Source: Dipylidium caninum
Lineage: Eukaryota; Platyhelminthes; Cestoda; Cyclophyllidea; Dipylidiidae
Length of the DNA stretch: 64,000 nucleotides
Reading direction: 5' to 3'
Assembly (NCBI GenBank): GCA_017562135.1
Contig: QEYB01001046.1
Span: 372,001-436,000, forward strand
The notes under the pieces: model-generated
What the model was told of the DNA's origin: nothing
The model's input: the letters and a program-made list of their open reading frames with translations, nothing else
The model's database searches: none
Made by a program: the position numbers and the translations under genes
Shown here: one piece after another, positions 22,379 to 37,300 of the stretch
Layout: each line of letters opens with the position of its first letter
Position numbering within the stretch: position 1 is the stretch's first letter

Positions 22379-25300
22379 GTCAGTATTACATGCTATAGAA
22401 GAGCAAAGTTACGAAGTGTCTAATATGCTTAATATTTTTTTTCTGTTTTTTGCACACTTCATGCTGCCTATTCAGCGTTACGCTATAGTGCGTCCCTTCT
22501 AAGTCATGACATGCATATTTTATTCAAATCACTTTTTAATCAATTTTAGAGCTCTCTAAGCACAAAAATTCAGATGATGCGGTAAAAATTGCAATAGTAT
22601 CATTCCCCGTGGGCGGTAGTGATCAAATTTGAATGACTGTAGAAAGTATTGCGGTGATTAATTTACGTATCTTTTGACCTTCAAAATATGACCAACACGC
22701 AATAATTACCTAATGTCTACTTCTCCTTCCATTTTATTCCGTCGGAGAATATGTGGGCGTGGCCTCGTTCATGCGTTGATTATTAAGGATATTCAACTTG
22801 AAAGCCGTCATCACATCCTTTCCCTATGCATGAGACTACACGACTTCCTAGGAGGCATTTATTTTTCGGCGTTCATTGTTCAACACTTGTAAATCTCACT
22901 ATCAGTTTGATTTAAACGTATGGCAGCGTTAAACTTGTTATTATTAGTAATAACGTAGTAAACTTGTTTATTATGTTGATGCGATAGTCTTACTTTATTA
23001 AGTTTAGTAGCATTGTTTTCAGTAGTCGGTCTATCTCTTCCGCCGCCCATCTTCTTTCCCGGCTGGATTCCTATTCAAGAAGCGAAGCTTATCGGAAAGA
23101 ATTTCACCTACCCATAACAGAGACCCTCGGTTATGAGGTCTCCTGCATACTTTGCACACCATTCAACAAGGGTGAACGACTCGGTCGGCTGTATCTCTCG
23201 CAAAATTTCCTCTGTTTTAAAAATAAGGTTGCTCACTATGATTCTAACCTAATTGCTTTGTTATAAATCCTTTTGTTACTAAAGTTTCTCTCATTTTTTT
23301 CAGGGTGGTGATTATATAAAACTTATAATTCCGTTGAGTCAAGTGCACACAGTCGATGTACATGGTGACACGTTGGTTTCCACATGTTCGAACATCATTC
23401 TCTCAACTCAAGACGTGAGTTGTATTTTTTTGTGAATTTTTTTACCGCCTATTTAGACCGCGTTTATTTTCGCCAAAGTGGATAATCAAGAGGGTCTAAT
23501 AGACCGACTCAAATACATTGTCCGCAGCTCATCGGCTGTCTCCGAAAGGTAAGGCGATTGTTATACCTCCGAGACTTAAAATTTTTCCCATCATTACAAT
23601 AATCCAACATTTTACTTGCTCTTATCTGTAGCCTTGAGGAAATTGTCATAGGCGATGAAGCCCTATGGGATCTTGATGAGAGAAAATCGTCTCATTCCAC
23701 ATTTCATATATCTACGGAACAGGAAAAAGGATGCAACTCCACATCGGAGGACTTGGATGTATCCGAAAGCACGAAAAAACAGTCAAAATCTTTTTTTTTG
23801 TTTGTTTGGCGCATATAGTTTAATGTATATTTTTCCTCTTTAGGCGCAAATAAGAAACTTAACAATGTTGACAATGGATCTTTAGACGACAAAGGAGAAT
23901 CACTTTTAATGCCACTTCCGAGTGAGTTTGATGCTTTTATTGGATATTTATCGTCTTTATTTTTGACGTTTATCGTGTTTGTGCTTCTTTTTGGTATTTA
24001 ATTTCACTTTTACGGAACAGGAATTATTAACATTCTTAATTTGGAAATTCGGATATTTCAGTTTAGTTCCTCAGTTGATAAGTAGTTTCTTATAGACGCT
24101 TTAGTGGGACTGTTTTCCGAGGACTTTTCTGCATCCGCATCCTTGGGCCCTCATAAGAGTGGATGATTGTTGGTTAATAATTTGGAAGTTGATATTTTGT
24201 ATTCCTTTGGAATGTCTCTTGCGTTGTAGTGCGTTACAAGCAAAGCCTATTTATCATGCAGAGAAGGTGGCCAGTCAGTTCTAGCGTCCTTTACATATTT
24301 TGACTAAAGCGGGGTTTATTTAATCATCAAATGCTTTTGTTTTGTTTAAATTCTAACCTCAGTACTCCGTCGTATTTTGCAGTTTAAGATTAAGTCCTTA
24401 TTTCGATCAACTCCCGTAGACATTTGTTTGTCTAGACTTAATTCGAATTCTCATACTTCGTAGGAGTATTCTTGGTTCTGAAGTGCATTGTGGTAAAGTG
24501 GTTTCAAGCTTTTTTTTATTTTTAGCTGTAGATCACTCAGGACGTTTCATTGACCGTTTCCCTTTTGACGACTTCTCATCCAGTCAAGTGGAAAAGAGTC
24601 GAATTTCCGCTTGGGAACAATACTTTGCCGTCTATGGGAGGGGAAGGTCTATGTACATGGTGGACGAATTAGAGGAACTTGTGCTCAAGGGACTTCCTCA
24701 CAATCTTCGCGGCCATCTGTGGATGCTCTTTAGTGGAGCCGAAAATGACGTAAGTGTTACTCGAACACTCTAGTAGGATTTATTTTTATAATAATACCTT
24801 TTTTGAGCAAAAACCTTATTATCAAAATTCTGCTTGGCGTTACATTATTTTTCAGCTTTTTTCCTTCTCACAGAAGACTAACTTAGCGTGTCCCTGAACA
24901 ATATCTTCTAGCAGATGCTTTTAATTGCGATAATTCTCAATTGAAATGGCACCATTTACGCCAACAAATCACTTTTTGATTCTTCTCTTTGGGGCTTAGC
25001 AAGTGTCCTTTTTCTCCCGCTTCTCAACTCGAGTTAGATAATTTTTGACAGAATAGTATTAACTGACTTCAGTAGGCTGAGATTTATTTTGCATCTGTGC
25101 TCGTTACTTGTTTGGTAAAATAAACTAATCTGGTATTTCCGCAATTTAAGCCAACTATGTGTGTTTTTTCTTCACGACATTCTAAGATTTGTAGTTGTTT
25201 TATCGTGGAGTTATCTTAGAATGCAGAGCAGGTGAACCGCATGGACGTTGAGGAAGCACAGCTTAGCACATTGAAAAACATCAGGCAGACAATGTAACTG

Positions 25301-28300
25301 TCAGTAGATATCACTCCCACAGGAAAGGAGGATATCGAGTCTTTTAAGTGATAGAAGTATTTGGGATCGTGTAGTTTGAGAGCGGTATGAGTTCACTGGT
25401 TTGTGAACTTTTTCATTGTTTTTAATCCCAGCTCCCGGATTGAGGATTTGGGCCAATAATTTTTCCAAAGACGAAATGTTTGTGAACATTTTCTCCATTA
25501 TAGAGTAATTCTCTTATCGCCACCTTAATTTCGGAGGTTTTTGATTCATTTGTTATGGGTATAACAGAAACTATTAATAGTATGAAGAAGTAGTTGCGTC
25601 TCACGACAATCATTTCGTTAGACTATTCGCCGTTTTTTCTAATCTGTTTTATTTGGCTGAATATGTAAAACCACGGTCGTTTTTGTCCTATGGGCGTTGT
25701 ACATTTCGTCGGACAAAGCGTCTGGAAACTAGGAAAAATGGGCAGGAGGCGGCCACGGGTTTAATATTTCGTAGACACGTGCACTACGTTAAAACACCTT
25801 TCACTACCTCGTCATCTTGCATCTTTTGATAGGTGTCGCTTCATTTGTGTGTGTATGTGTCACACATCAAGGGTAAAAACAACAATGACAATTGTAGTAG
25901 CAAGCGAAGCTGCTCATCACCTTCCTTTGTGCTTATGGGGGGGCTAATATGAGTAGGTTAGCAATGATTTGCGTTAGTCAAATGTGTACCAGCCGATATT
26001 AACCATTTTTCATCTTTTGGGTGTGTCCTTGTCCACTTCTTTAAGGTTCCATAAATCCCTTCTCTCTCAACAGATTAGCCGCTTTATCCGTGACACCGGA
26101 ATCGCAAACTCCGCAGCCGTGATGACTGCTCATCTGATGGAAAAAGAGACGAGCAGTCGCTTTTGTACTGGCCAAGCTAACTTTACTCTCGAGAATTAAT
26201 ACGACTTGAGACGATATTCAGATCGTCTGGGCTCACAGAATCATGTTCATTGGTTGCTAAGACAAGAACAAAGTTAGTTTGTTTCCAACAAAATTCAACT
26301 TTCATCACCAAGTCTGTAATGGGCGAGTCTCTTACTCTCTCGTTTTAATTGTGGGCACTTTTGTTTTTATAAAAGTTGCCACGTGGACCACTTTCTGTTG
26401 AAACTGTAAAGGTAAAAACATAAGAAGTTTTGGATAAATGTGAACCTGGATCTTTTGCGAATCACGCACTTGGAACTCGTATGAAACTAATTTTTCCCAA
26501 AGACTACTAATTGAAAGAAATTTGTTTACCTGATTTCTTTATCAGTTCCATCTGAATCAAGGTAGTGTGGAGAATGTTGGGCTGAACCCAATTCAAAATT
26601 AATGCCCAATTAGGGCTGATTAAACCTTATTTTATTTCCTGATTAATAGCGTTATTCCACGCCTGACGTAGTCGTTTCAGACACACCGGGCGAGACTGAA
26701 GGGAACCGCTAGCTATTTTCCCTGGTAGTCATTTTATTACACACGGAAAAAAAGTCTCCACTCAGTTTATGGTGAAGAATTTGAGAAGAGTGGAGTAAAT
26801 TGGAAAGCATCACAATGTCAAATACTTTTATGTTTATCGTCTCTTGTCACCAATTACCTGCATTGTCTTTCTTTAACATTCCTCTCCTCCACCGTCGTCA
26901 GTATCATTTCTTCCCATTAGATCCCGAGGCTGGAGTCTCGTGTGGACGGGTACAAGTGTAGCTACCGTTACCTCATAAGCATTGATAGCCTTCCTTTTTC
27001 CTTGGTGTATGCTTAGCTCTGCGCAAATCCAGGCTGTTATGAGGCGTTGGTGCATCAGACGGAGGGCAGAAACAACTCTGTCCTGGTGGAAATTGAGCGA
27101 GATCTGCATCGCTCTCTGCCTGAGCACCCCGCCTACCACACACCCGAGGGCATTGGAGCTTTGCGTCGGGTTCTCACTGCTTATGCGTTCAGAAATCCAA
27201 ATGTCGGTGAGTCCTTTGCTTTTTTTTGAAGAAGGAAAAGAGTAAAAGTAGCAAATGATTCGTGAGAAGAGATTTGCTTAGTTCCCACATAAAAACGGTA
27301 TTCATTCATTTATGAGATAATCGTTTTAATTTTTTGAGGTATTTATTCGACTCCTTTTGGTTTTTTATTCCCTTATTATTGTTGCGGCACACTTAAAACA
27401 TGTTTAAGGAAAACACTGCAAATGGTGGTAAGTTGGTCCTCAACATCGGGGCGATGGTGGCCTACAATAACTTGTAAAGTCCATCTTTTAATCATTGGGA
27501 CGTCGGTCAATTTGGGAGTACCCTTAAAACACTTCGAGTCCACCTACAGTATATCCAGCCGAATCCAAAAGTCAGAAATGGTTTTGTTTGCCTTTTGTAC
27601 ATATGGAGGCAATAAAACACTCATAACAGCGTCCTGGATATTCCATTTATTTGGAATTTATTACGGCAAACAAAATTTGATTAAAGATGTACGGACAAAT
27701 GTTTAAACAAAGGAATAATCGGCATTGTTTAAACTTTTCCTTCCCTACGACCAGTTATAGTGGGAAGAATGGCGTCAATTCGGATCTATTTACAAATTTA
27801 GATATTAACCTAAAGCAAGTAGACGACTTGTAACATACTTTCTTACTCTCAGCTAAGAATGACAGTGTTGCGAGAAATTTCAAATATTATTTTGTTCTGT
27901 GAAAACTTTCACTCATCCAGCAATCACTCGTATGCACTCTTGGGAGCGGATATAGTCTTGGTGTCGTGGAGATTAAGATTGTAAAACGGAAATAGCCACA
28001 GTTCTGATTATCATTACTGCCCTATCTCTGTGCCTGCGCACCCGAGGATGGGGTCTTAGCCTTTTGTAGATGCCCACCGAGGGGACATTTGTAAAGCCCC
28101 ACATGATCTGATAATTCATACATTTGTTTAATGCATCAGCATGGGCGACCCGCCTAATATTGCTGCGAGTAGAGACGTAAAAGGATGTTTAATTGTCGCC
28201 TCATTGAATGGGCTTACAACAAACTCACCCTCTAATTTTGCTAATGTCATAATTGTAGGTCTTCTTGTGGATGTATGAATTAATCGTTGCCTTGACGTTT

Positions 28301-31300
28301 TATTAGTGCGCCCGTCAACCCCTATTCTCCGGTTCAAAGGGTCTATCGCCTCCTCCGCATTATCTCCTCTTGTTCGTTACATAGGACAAGAGATGTGGGG
28401 TAGATGGGTCCCTACTGTGCCTCCCTCTCTTCCTCCGCCGCCACGCCACGCCCCGTCCCGCCCTCTCCTTCCCCTTTTCCTCACCGTATTACCGTTATTG
28501 GCTTTAATTTAGCGTTGTCCGGCCAGCCGACACCTACCTCTCCATATCGTTCCGCCCTCCCCTTTACTATTAATGCGCGCTTCTAAAGCTGCTATTTCCC
28601 GAAGGAGACTTGAGAGCTGCCGTGAGATGTAGCGAAAGGGTAATAGTCCCGTTCTTCGCTAACGTATAGGTGACTGGACACGTCTGTATCATTCAGTCTG
28701 TCAAAATTCACCGATAAACATTGAATAAATGCATCTCGAATCAGTCCATTCATTCCATGTTTAAGCAGAAATCCTCTCTTTTCAATTTAACGTAGTGTTT
28801 TACAGTGTCTGATTTCATAAATATCGGTGTATGTGTGCATTCAAACATCAGTCGCGCCAGACCCTGCAAAATATTCTGCAATGCCTTTCCTTTTGTCTCT
28901 TCGACTTGCACTACCACTTCTCGCCTCCACCGTAGTCCTCGCTTTGTTGGCGTCCGCCCAATCTTTATTCTTCTATGCCGCTGCTTCGACATCTGTGAGG
29001 AAGAGACTCGAGACTGTCTTTAACCATAGCAACCGGGAGTCTCCAAAAGTCATCATTACCTAAAGGGCACAAAGCTCTCACGAATGAATTCTTGTTCATT
29101 GCAGCACTGTATCCCCCTTAATATTCTTGTTCATTCATTTTTGTGTACCTCTATCGGCTAGACTTCCACCTAAGTCGTGACCGACATATCATCTGAACAA
29201 ATGTGACTTCTCATCTCCGATTCAGCCATAAGGAATGTTCCTTAGTTGCCTGCTAGGGTTTATCGCGGATTTTCTTTAGGGTCATAATAAGTAGCTGCTC
29301 TTTTACTCCCTCATGCTTCTGTCGAATACGGGGCCTGCTTCAACCTAACGATAAAACTCCTCAATTTTATTTCAAAATTAGGTGGAACGCAATATCTTAC
29401 AATATTCTAGGCACCGTATTAGTTAACTTAATCTTCTTTTAAAAGGCTTGAACAGAATCCGCGTTCGGCATAGACGAAAGAAATGTTAGAAATCCTCGAA
29501 GTCTGAGAACTGTGTTTTTTGCCACGGCGTACGTTTAGTCCCTAGGACGCCTCAGTATGAACAATATAATTGTGTCTGAGTTGCACCAACATTATTTGTC
29601 TCAGATTTTTGCCACTTCCGTTGTAAATATCTATAATAACTTCCCTTTAGGAAATATTTTGTCCCCTACTTCCATCCGAAATTGTAGCATATAGAAGTGT
29701 CCTTAAGGTTGGCTTAACTGTACCACTGTTAGGATCCCCATTAATATTCCTGGAAGGATTAGCATGAACCGATTTCCCTTATTACTACCACCGACTGTCC
29801 TATTTCGGTGCTCCACGCGAATTATTTCGTAGATGCTAAACAACTCAACTGTGCAGATTTCCACACCAACGCCTCCACTGCCACTGCTGCAAGTCTTTCT
29901 TACCGAAATTGTTCATGCTGGTCTATGGCAAGTATTTCGACTTTCAGCGGCAGTAGATAGGGCAGACAGTACACTTTTTGCCCTTTCTCTCCGATACTGA
30001 CTATCATCTTTAACATTAGACATTGACGAACTCAAAAGCACTGTGCTGTATCCGAATTGGCCATAAAGTCGGCATGGCCTTAGAGTCGAAAGGTAGTCTT
30101 CTTTAACGACGCAATATGACAGAGGTGACACGAACGTTGACCAGACTCGTGGGATGCCACACAAAGGCCAAATGGTGGTCTCCCTGCAATGCCTAACAAG
30201 TCTAAAGTACAGATAAGGTGCAGCTGCTTTCTGTTTATTTAATAAATAATAAATAAGATAGTATAAGGGGAAGAGTGCTAAGGTTGGTAGCAAAAGCGGT
30301 ATGAACAGAACGTTGTACTTCTCCGCCATAAAGCATAACCTTGAAAGAGTGAACTAACTTGCCCGCCATCTTGTTAAGTGGAAGCTCATGCCACTTTTTA
30401 TTCTTCTTTCGTAAAGGCTACTGTCAAGCAATGAACATGGTGGCAGGGATGCTGCTCCTGTATTGCTCCGAAGAGCAAGCCTTCTGGCTCCTAGCCGCAA
30501 TCTGTGAACGCTTGCTCCCGGACTACCACGATAGTCAAGTGGTGGGAGTGAGGGTGGATCAGGCAGTGGTGTGTCACCTGGTCTCCGAGCTCCTCCCTTC
30601 TCTCATGGCCCGCCCCTCTGTCACGTCCTCGCCGTCAACCGCCTCAGCCTCCACGGAGGTGGAAAATTTGACGTCCTTCATGGCCTCTCTGTTTAAACGA
30701 GCTGGTCCCCGATCCACCTCCGCTAATACGACTAATGATCCTGGGGTGGAATTGGTCAACCTTGTCACTGTTTCTTGGTTTCTCACCCTTTTCCTTAAGT
30801 AAGTTTTAGTTTTAAACTCATGACTTCTCCCACAAGTATAGATGTTCTTCGCTATTCTCTCTTTCATTTTCCCTACTTTTTTAGCCTCTTTCACTGTAAA
30901 ATAGTAACTTTTCGTAGTTTCACAAAGCAGACCAATGATTTCTTGGTGATTTACAATGACAGTTTTACTTGCCATCCAAAAATGACATTTATAATTTGGT
31001 CTCCTTCGCTAGTTCTGAATGTAGTTGTAATGCTTCAAGGATTTTTTTTCACTGGGGGCTCTTTTTGTTGTCTCCAGACTTCTCACTATCGTGATTTCCC
31101 AGAGAACAGAGATTTTTCTCAAGAGAGCGAAACCTAATTTTTTGAATGTTTAATTCGTTACAACGCTTTTTAACCTATCGCCTTCTCACCTTTTAGCACT
31201 TGTACTGCATCCAAGAAACTGGTTGTTCTGGTACTCTTTTCTTAAAACTGAAGTTGTCATTCTGATTTATTGAAATTTGGAACTACTTCTCCATGTGTAA

Positions 31301-34300
31301 ACCGAAAAAAATAGTTGAAAACAGGGACTGTATCTTTAGTTACAGTGTGTAAATAGTTTATCTATTCCACTTTCCTTCTCTCTGCATTTGTACATTTTCG
31401 TTTCATCAGAAGTTCATGGATCGCGGGAAACTTGTCATTAAATTAAACGTTCTCTTGACTTCCGTCTCCGTACTCTTCCATTATCTTTTTTTTCTTTCTC
31501 TTATGTCACAGAATGGCGCGTCATCATAATGTAATGCTTTGGGCGCCAGATACCATCTAATGGGATACTTTTTTTATAATTCTCCAACGCCTCCGTTGTA
31601 GGCCAAAGTACTTGAGCATACTTTATACCAAATCCTTCGGTTTATGACATTGAAAGTCTCACAAGTAAAGTAAAATGAAAAGAAAGGTCTAAATTAACCG
31701 AGTAAAACCGCCGATTTCTCTAGTTAGGTCATTCCATCTCTTGAACGACAATGATGGGTGTCGTATCAGACCAATGACCCCAGCAGATACCTTGTTCGAC
31801 AACTAATTTGTGCTCCATGGAGTTTACCATTGCTACATTCGGTCTATTATCCGTGCATCATTGGTTTCGCAGCTGTTCTGCTTGCACCTACCCTTGGTAC
31901 ACTGATTTTTCCCTTTCTCCTGTCGCGTACGTACGGTCGTCTCCCTTTCTTCCTCTCTACTCTCCTTATCCGCTTCCTTAATAAGTCACACACACGCAAA
32001 AGTCAGCCTGTAATTTATCTTAATCAAGGTCCTCTCTGTCATCTTTTTGTCGTCCCTAGCTTTAATTAACCACTGCTTTGCATTGCTCAAATAACAGAAG
32101 GCTGGGGGTTGTTGCTGTTATCCATTTGAGCGCGTCCCTTTGGATAAGGCTGTTTCACGTGCTAAGCGACTTTTAGTGCTCGTGAACGGGGGGAGACGAG
32201 AAGGAATGAAGAGTTTATTGGGTGCGAAATTAATAAAATATGTAATTGCTACTTCTAATGCATTAGAGTGTGTTTGACCACCTTCGCTGCCAATGGAAAC
32301 AGCCGGGACAATCAATTGACCAGTCGATCTGCTTTTCTCTCCCTTCTAGTGTCATGCCATTCCGATGTTCAGTCTTTGTCATCGATTACTTCTTCTTTGG
32401 AGGAGCAAAAGTGAGTTTGAGGAATTCTTATTTGCTGCCTTAAACATTATCTCTGACTAGTCTTTCAAGTCGCAATTAGTCTTAGTGTATTTCGGTTGTA
32501 GTGGATGTAGAAAGTAGTCCTGTGTGTTTTTGCCTTAATTTTCCAGTATCTGGACAGCTCTATTCGAGGTTACGAGTAATGGGAGTAGGGGGCTGGATTC
32601 ATGGAAGAGCATATGCTCGTTATATCGGGTTTCCATTCATATCAACCTCGTTACACCCTTCGGGTAATTTGATGAGGCATATTTGTGCCGCGCCTACTTT
32701 TATGTGCCATTAGTGATCCCAGTTGAGGTGAATCCCTTCTTATCCTTTATACAGCTACACTTTGAACGCTCATTCAACTCGTCAAATGGTCTTTTCATGT
32801 ACAACTTGTCGTGGGACGAACTCGCACTTGACATCACACACTACGGTGGCAAATTAGTGCAAAAATTGAAAACTCCATTTCCCGCACAAGTTCACAGTGT
32901 TCGCTACGTTCTACGTACCCGGAAGTAGTGTCACGTCTTCCCTGCAATCCTGAACCTTGTCTCGGGTGTTTCCCACTAGTACCTCTACATCAAGCGAACG
33001 CATTTTAGTGTGGACGTCGCTATGAATCAGTTTCCTTGCTCGGAGACGGGTAGAATATAGCTGTAATGGACTGGATGAAGTAATCAACTCCAGTTGCACC
33101 CTAGTAATGCTCCGTCCTTCAATTTTTATATAATATCCCCAAGTTTCAGTTTCAAGTTAGCGTTCCTGGTGCATGAAACGGCAAAATTCTCAAGCCCTTT
33201 CTGCGTATGTTACCACGGGGTGTTGTTTATTACGATTAATTAACCGCAAAAGATTCCGAACTTCATTCAGTATTGTTTAACCAGATCCACATATCCGGCA
33301 GTGCTTTCTTTTGTTCTCGGAGGCATCTGGTGAGCTTTGAACAAGCAGGCTGACGTTTTTTTTCCCACTCTCCTCTTCCTCCCCCCCCCCCTCCCCTTCT
33401 CCTTCTGCCATATGGCAGCGGTGAGGTTCGGGCAACCGAGGGGTCTCCAGCTGTCGTTAAATATCTCCTCCATATGTGTGGACACGCGTGTGTCCGTCGT
33501 CCACCATTCAGCTGGCAATTCATTTCCCCACTAATGTTTCCCCTTTCCTCAAAATCAATAAGACTGTGCCTATTGATTATTCGGGTCTGCTTTGGCCAGT
33601 CTCGCACTCCGCCTTCCCCCCCCCCTGCCTCCTTTCATCTGCCTCAGTTTACATGGTTCCTTTCCCACCTTTTGATTCATGCCTTCCCGACTTGTTGCTT
33701 ACGCTAAACTGTAAGACTCTGGCAACTCTGTGCTCCTCGCAATACCATCACCTCAGGATTAGAGGTGTCTCGCTTTCGAGTGAGTGCTTTGACATCTTTA
33801 AAAGGCTCAGTTGTACTTGTTTTGTACTTTTACCAAGTCCCACTGATCTTATTGCGACTTTCTTTTGTTCACCGGGCTAATTTCGATAATTGAACAATTG
33901 CTCCTTTAAGGGTGATGATAATTCATGATTATTTCATCGAACTTGCTTGCTTATGCCGAATGAATAATTAGCACAACCTTTACTTTTGCACTGTTTCACC
34001 CACTTTCTTAGTGTGTTGAGGCGTTTATTCACTTCATTCAGAAACGGTAATCCACATTTTTCATGCTTTTTGTAAAATCCTCCAAATTAATGATTAATAG
34101 CGAGAGGTAAAAATTTATCTGGTTGTCAGTAATGCTTTTTTAACGCTCTCATTTGGCCCTAAGGCATTGTGAAAAAGGGCGATACTCTTTGTCTAAACAT
34201 GATTTAGTTGAGGTACCAAGGTATTGGGAAATGAGGATTGAGTATTTAGAGCTGACATGAAAGTGATTGCTTTCTCTTCCTCCTCCCCCTCTTACTCTTC

Positions 34301-37300
34301 TCACTCGATTTGTTTTCTAAGTGATCTTTAATTTGCTACCACTACTCCCTTGGGGAAATTGAACTGTTACCACTACGCAATGCCTTATTGACACGGCTGA
34401 GAGTTCTTCTCGATTTTAAAAGGCAATTTACTTGCCGCTCGGTCTTCACATTCGTGTGACACTAGTAAAAACGTCCATCCTTTCTCTTAGAGCTCACTTT
34501 TTTTAACGTCATCTGTATTATAACAAGGATTGGTTCGAATTCATTCCTTAGAATGCCAGTCCGGACCTCACTGTTATAGGGACCTAAGACAAAAGGCCTA
34601 TCCAGCCTGATCAGATATATCGTTTGTTACTTTGTCATATTCCACTACTCCTTAACTATTAATATTTCCTCTCCCCTCCTCATTCAGCCCGATTTTGGGC
34701 ATGCTAGTAAGTTACCTTCATCACGATCTCCTCGTTTCACAATTAATTCCCTTTTTATGATATTTTTCCTAAAACAGATTTCTATCTGCCCTTGAATGTT
34801 TTGATTTATGTGTGTGGGTTTTGTTGAGCCCTAAAAAAGGAGCCTGGTACCGAAATATGTTTATTTAATTGTTAACGTAGGTGATGTTTCAAATAGCGCT
34901 GGAACTGCTTCGCCTCCACCTACCCATCTTCAATGCCTCTCTGGCTCGCGAGGAGGCCGGCGACACTATAATACACCTTCGCCGATTTTTCAACCGCCTC
35001 ATCCCCGAGGCACTGTCCCCGTCGTCATTTGATATTCAGCGTAGGCCGAAGTCGGGGGTGGCAGCCGTGTCGCTGCAACCTCTCATATCCGGTGCGGCGG
35101 TACACCCCAGTGCGGTGACAGTGGAACAGTTGCTCGTCTCAGCTCGGGCCAACTTCGGCGAAATTGTCACCCGTGAGCGTATAGAGCAGTTGCGCATGAT
35201 CTGTCGCCTCCGTGTTATTCACGAAGTCTACGAGAATAGTGTGAAGGAGATTGTTCGTGCGCTGCAGCCTCAACTCAACGCCACACCCGATGATTTGACT
35301 GCCATTTGTCTATCTTATCGGGTCAGTTCTTGTTACCACGTGCTCTCTCACCTGGAACCACTTTTCATTTGTATTAATAAGTCTCTTAGGAATTACATAC
35401 TACATGTTTGATATTTTTTGATGCTGATAATTTATCATTTCTCGAGTCGTCAGTCTCATGTGCCGTTCCACTTTATGCCAGTCCATTGGGATTCACATGT
35501 CACACGTGGTCTGCACAACTATCGTAAATTAATCTGGTGACACCAGATTGGTAGATGCTGAAACAACCAATCCTGTTGATGAATTTGAGTTCTTTTTGGC
35601 TCGAAGACGAGTCAATCTTCCCCTCCTCATGAAGGGGGAGAGGTGGGGGGACTTGAATTAGTCTGTTTGGCGATGCTAGTTTTGAGACCGCATCGAAAGA
35701 GTTGAATATGTCTGAGTTGTGATGAACTAGGTCTTTATGGGGAAGCTAAGTAACCAGCCTTTGTAATTGTAACTCGATAGGAAATCTCTCAACCGACATG
35801 ATTGTTAAAATGCCATAACACTAGTCGCAAACCAAAGTAAAAACGAGTCTGAGTCTTCCTAGTGAAATCAAGGAACACTTGATTTGTTTTGCAGACTTGT
35901 TATTCAGAAAAAAAAAACTGTTTAGTGAACGTTTGTTTTGACGACCGTTTTGGCTATTACTTGTCATTCCACCCTTTGTCAAAGTAATGATAGTCTACTA
36001 TCTGACCCAACTTGAGCCTGATTTTCGCCGTCCACTTCCAATCTCGGCCTCTCAGTTGTCTGCTGCCCTATTCACCAAACTACGTACCGCGGCGGCTGGT
36101 AGCGCACTGATAGAATCTCTTGGGGGGCAAACGATTACAATGCCCAGTACAGCTTTTCTTGTTCTTTTTCCACCTGCATAATTGCGCAGATAGTCATCTT
36201 AATCATGTCCTCAATGGCACTCCCGCTTATTGGTTCTAACCACTGAAAGTTATGACTGATTAATTTGTGAGTATGCCTATTTTTTCATCCAGAGCGGCTT
36301 CTTTGACATCGCCCTAGCCCATGCCTCGCTCCCGTTAACATTTCAGGTTGATTTTCCGCCTAATATTATAATCTGAACTTTAATTGCCACCTCATTGCCT
36401 ATTTCCTATGGCAATCTCTCTTACCCTTTCCTTCGTACCAAAGCATTTTTCTCGAGTATCATTAATACTGAGTCTAAGTGCTGCAATTCGAGATTCGCTC
36501 TTCAAGTTGGACCGGCAATGTAATATCCAACATTTTCGTACCACACATGTTCCTTTTATTCCCATTTGATCACCCAAACTCTTCCCACATACTTAGTAGA
36601 CTATCTATTTAGAGGTCTTCTTGCTTTTGGCACGCATTTCCACATTTTTCGTTTCTTTGCTAAATTCTAGTTACAGTGAAGCCACTTTTAAACATTAAAT
36701 GTACTTACAATCCAGATTTATCTTCAGTGATTTATCTTCAGTGGTTTCAATAAACTTTAGGTAGGTCGTCTGTTTTACCTTCTTATTCTTCTTCCAATCA
36801 TGCCATAGAGTTTGACAACTTGAGTGCTTACTTTTATTACTCATTGTGGTCATTTAGGAACACTACATTACCTCGCGCTACTACCGGTCACAACATGTTC
36901 AACCGGCAGTGCAGTACGGCATGGTGAGCTCCCTCAATCGCCCCTGCTATGACATGCACCGCATTGACGCTGACCAGTTTTGCCACATTTTTCGTCTCCA
37001 CTCCTCATGGGGCCATCTGGCGTTGCCACTCTTCCGTCTCCTCGATGCTGATCAAGACAATCTGGTGAATGTGCGCGTAAGTTGAACTACTTTTATAAAT
37101 ATAAATTGCCATTTTGGATCTCGCGGATGGATTGATGAAGCGGGCACCGAAATTGGATAGGTAGGCCCTGTCCTCAATGCCATTTGAGTGATAATGAGGG
37201 GCGTTCTCTCAATGCATCGAAGTTGGCCTTTGAAGTAACTTTGCTGTTTTTATCTCAATTATTCGTTGCTTGGCGACAAGATTTTCGACAGTATACAAAT

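Noticed and set aside
25984..26199. possible extra exon of the RabGAP gene
   Set aside because: Exons 12 and 13 already join in phase and match the family without a gap.
28827..29063. signal-peptide-like frame in an intron
   Set aside because: No TATA box, no splice context, and the hydrophobic run stems from C/T-rich DNA.
29913..30329. 138-codon minus-strand frame with a membrane-like start
   Set aside because: Inside an intron of the RabGAP gene, no promoter, no splice sites, no domain; low-complexity hydrophobic start typical of AT-rich chance frames.
34525..34550. GGTTCGAATTC resembling a tRNA B box
   Set aside because: No A box or cloverleaf upstream.
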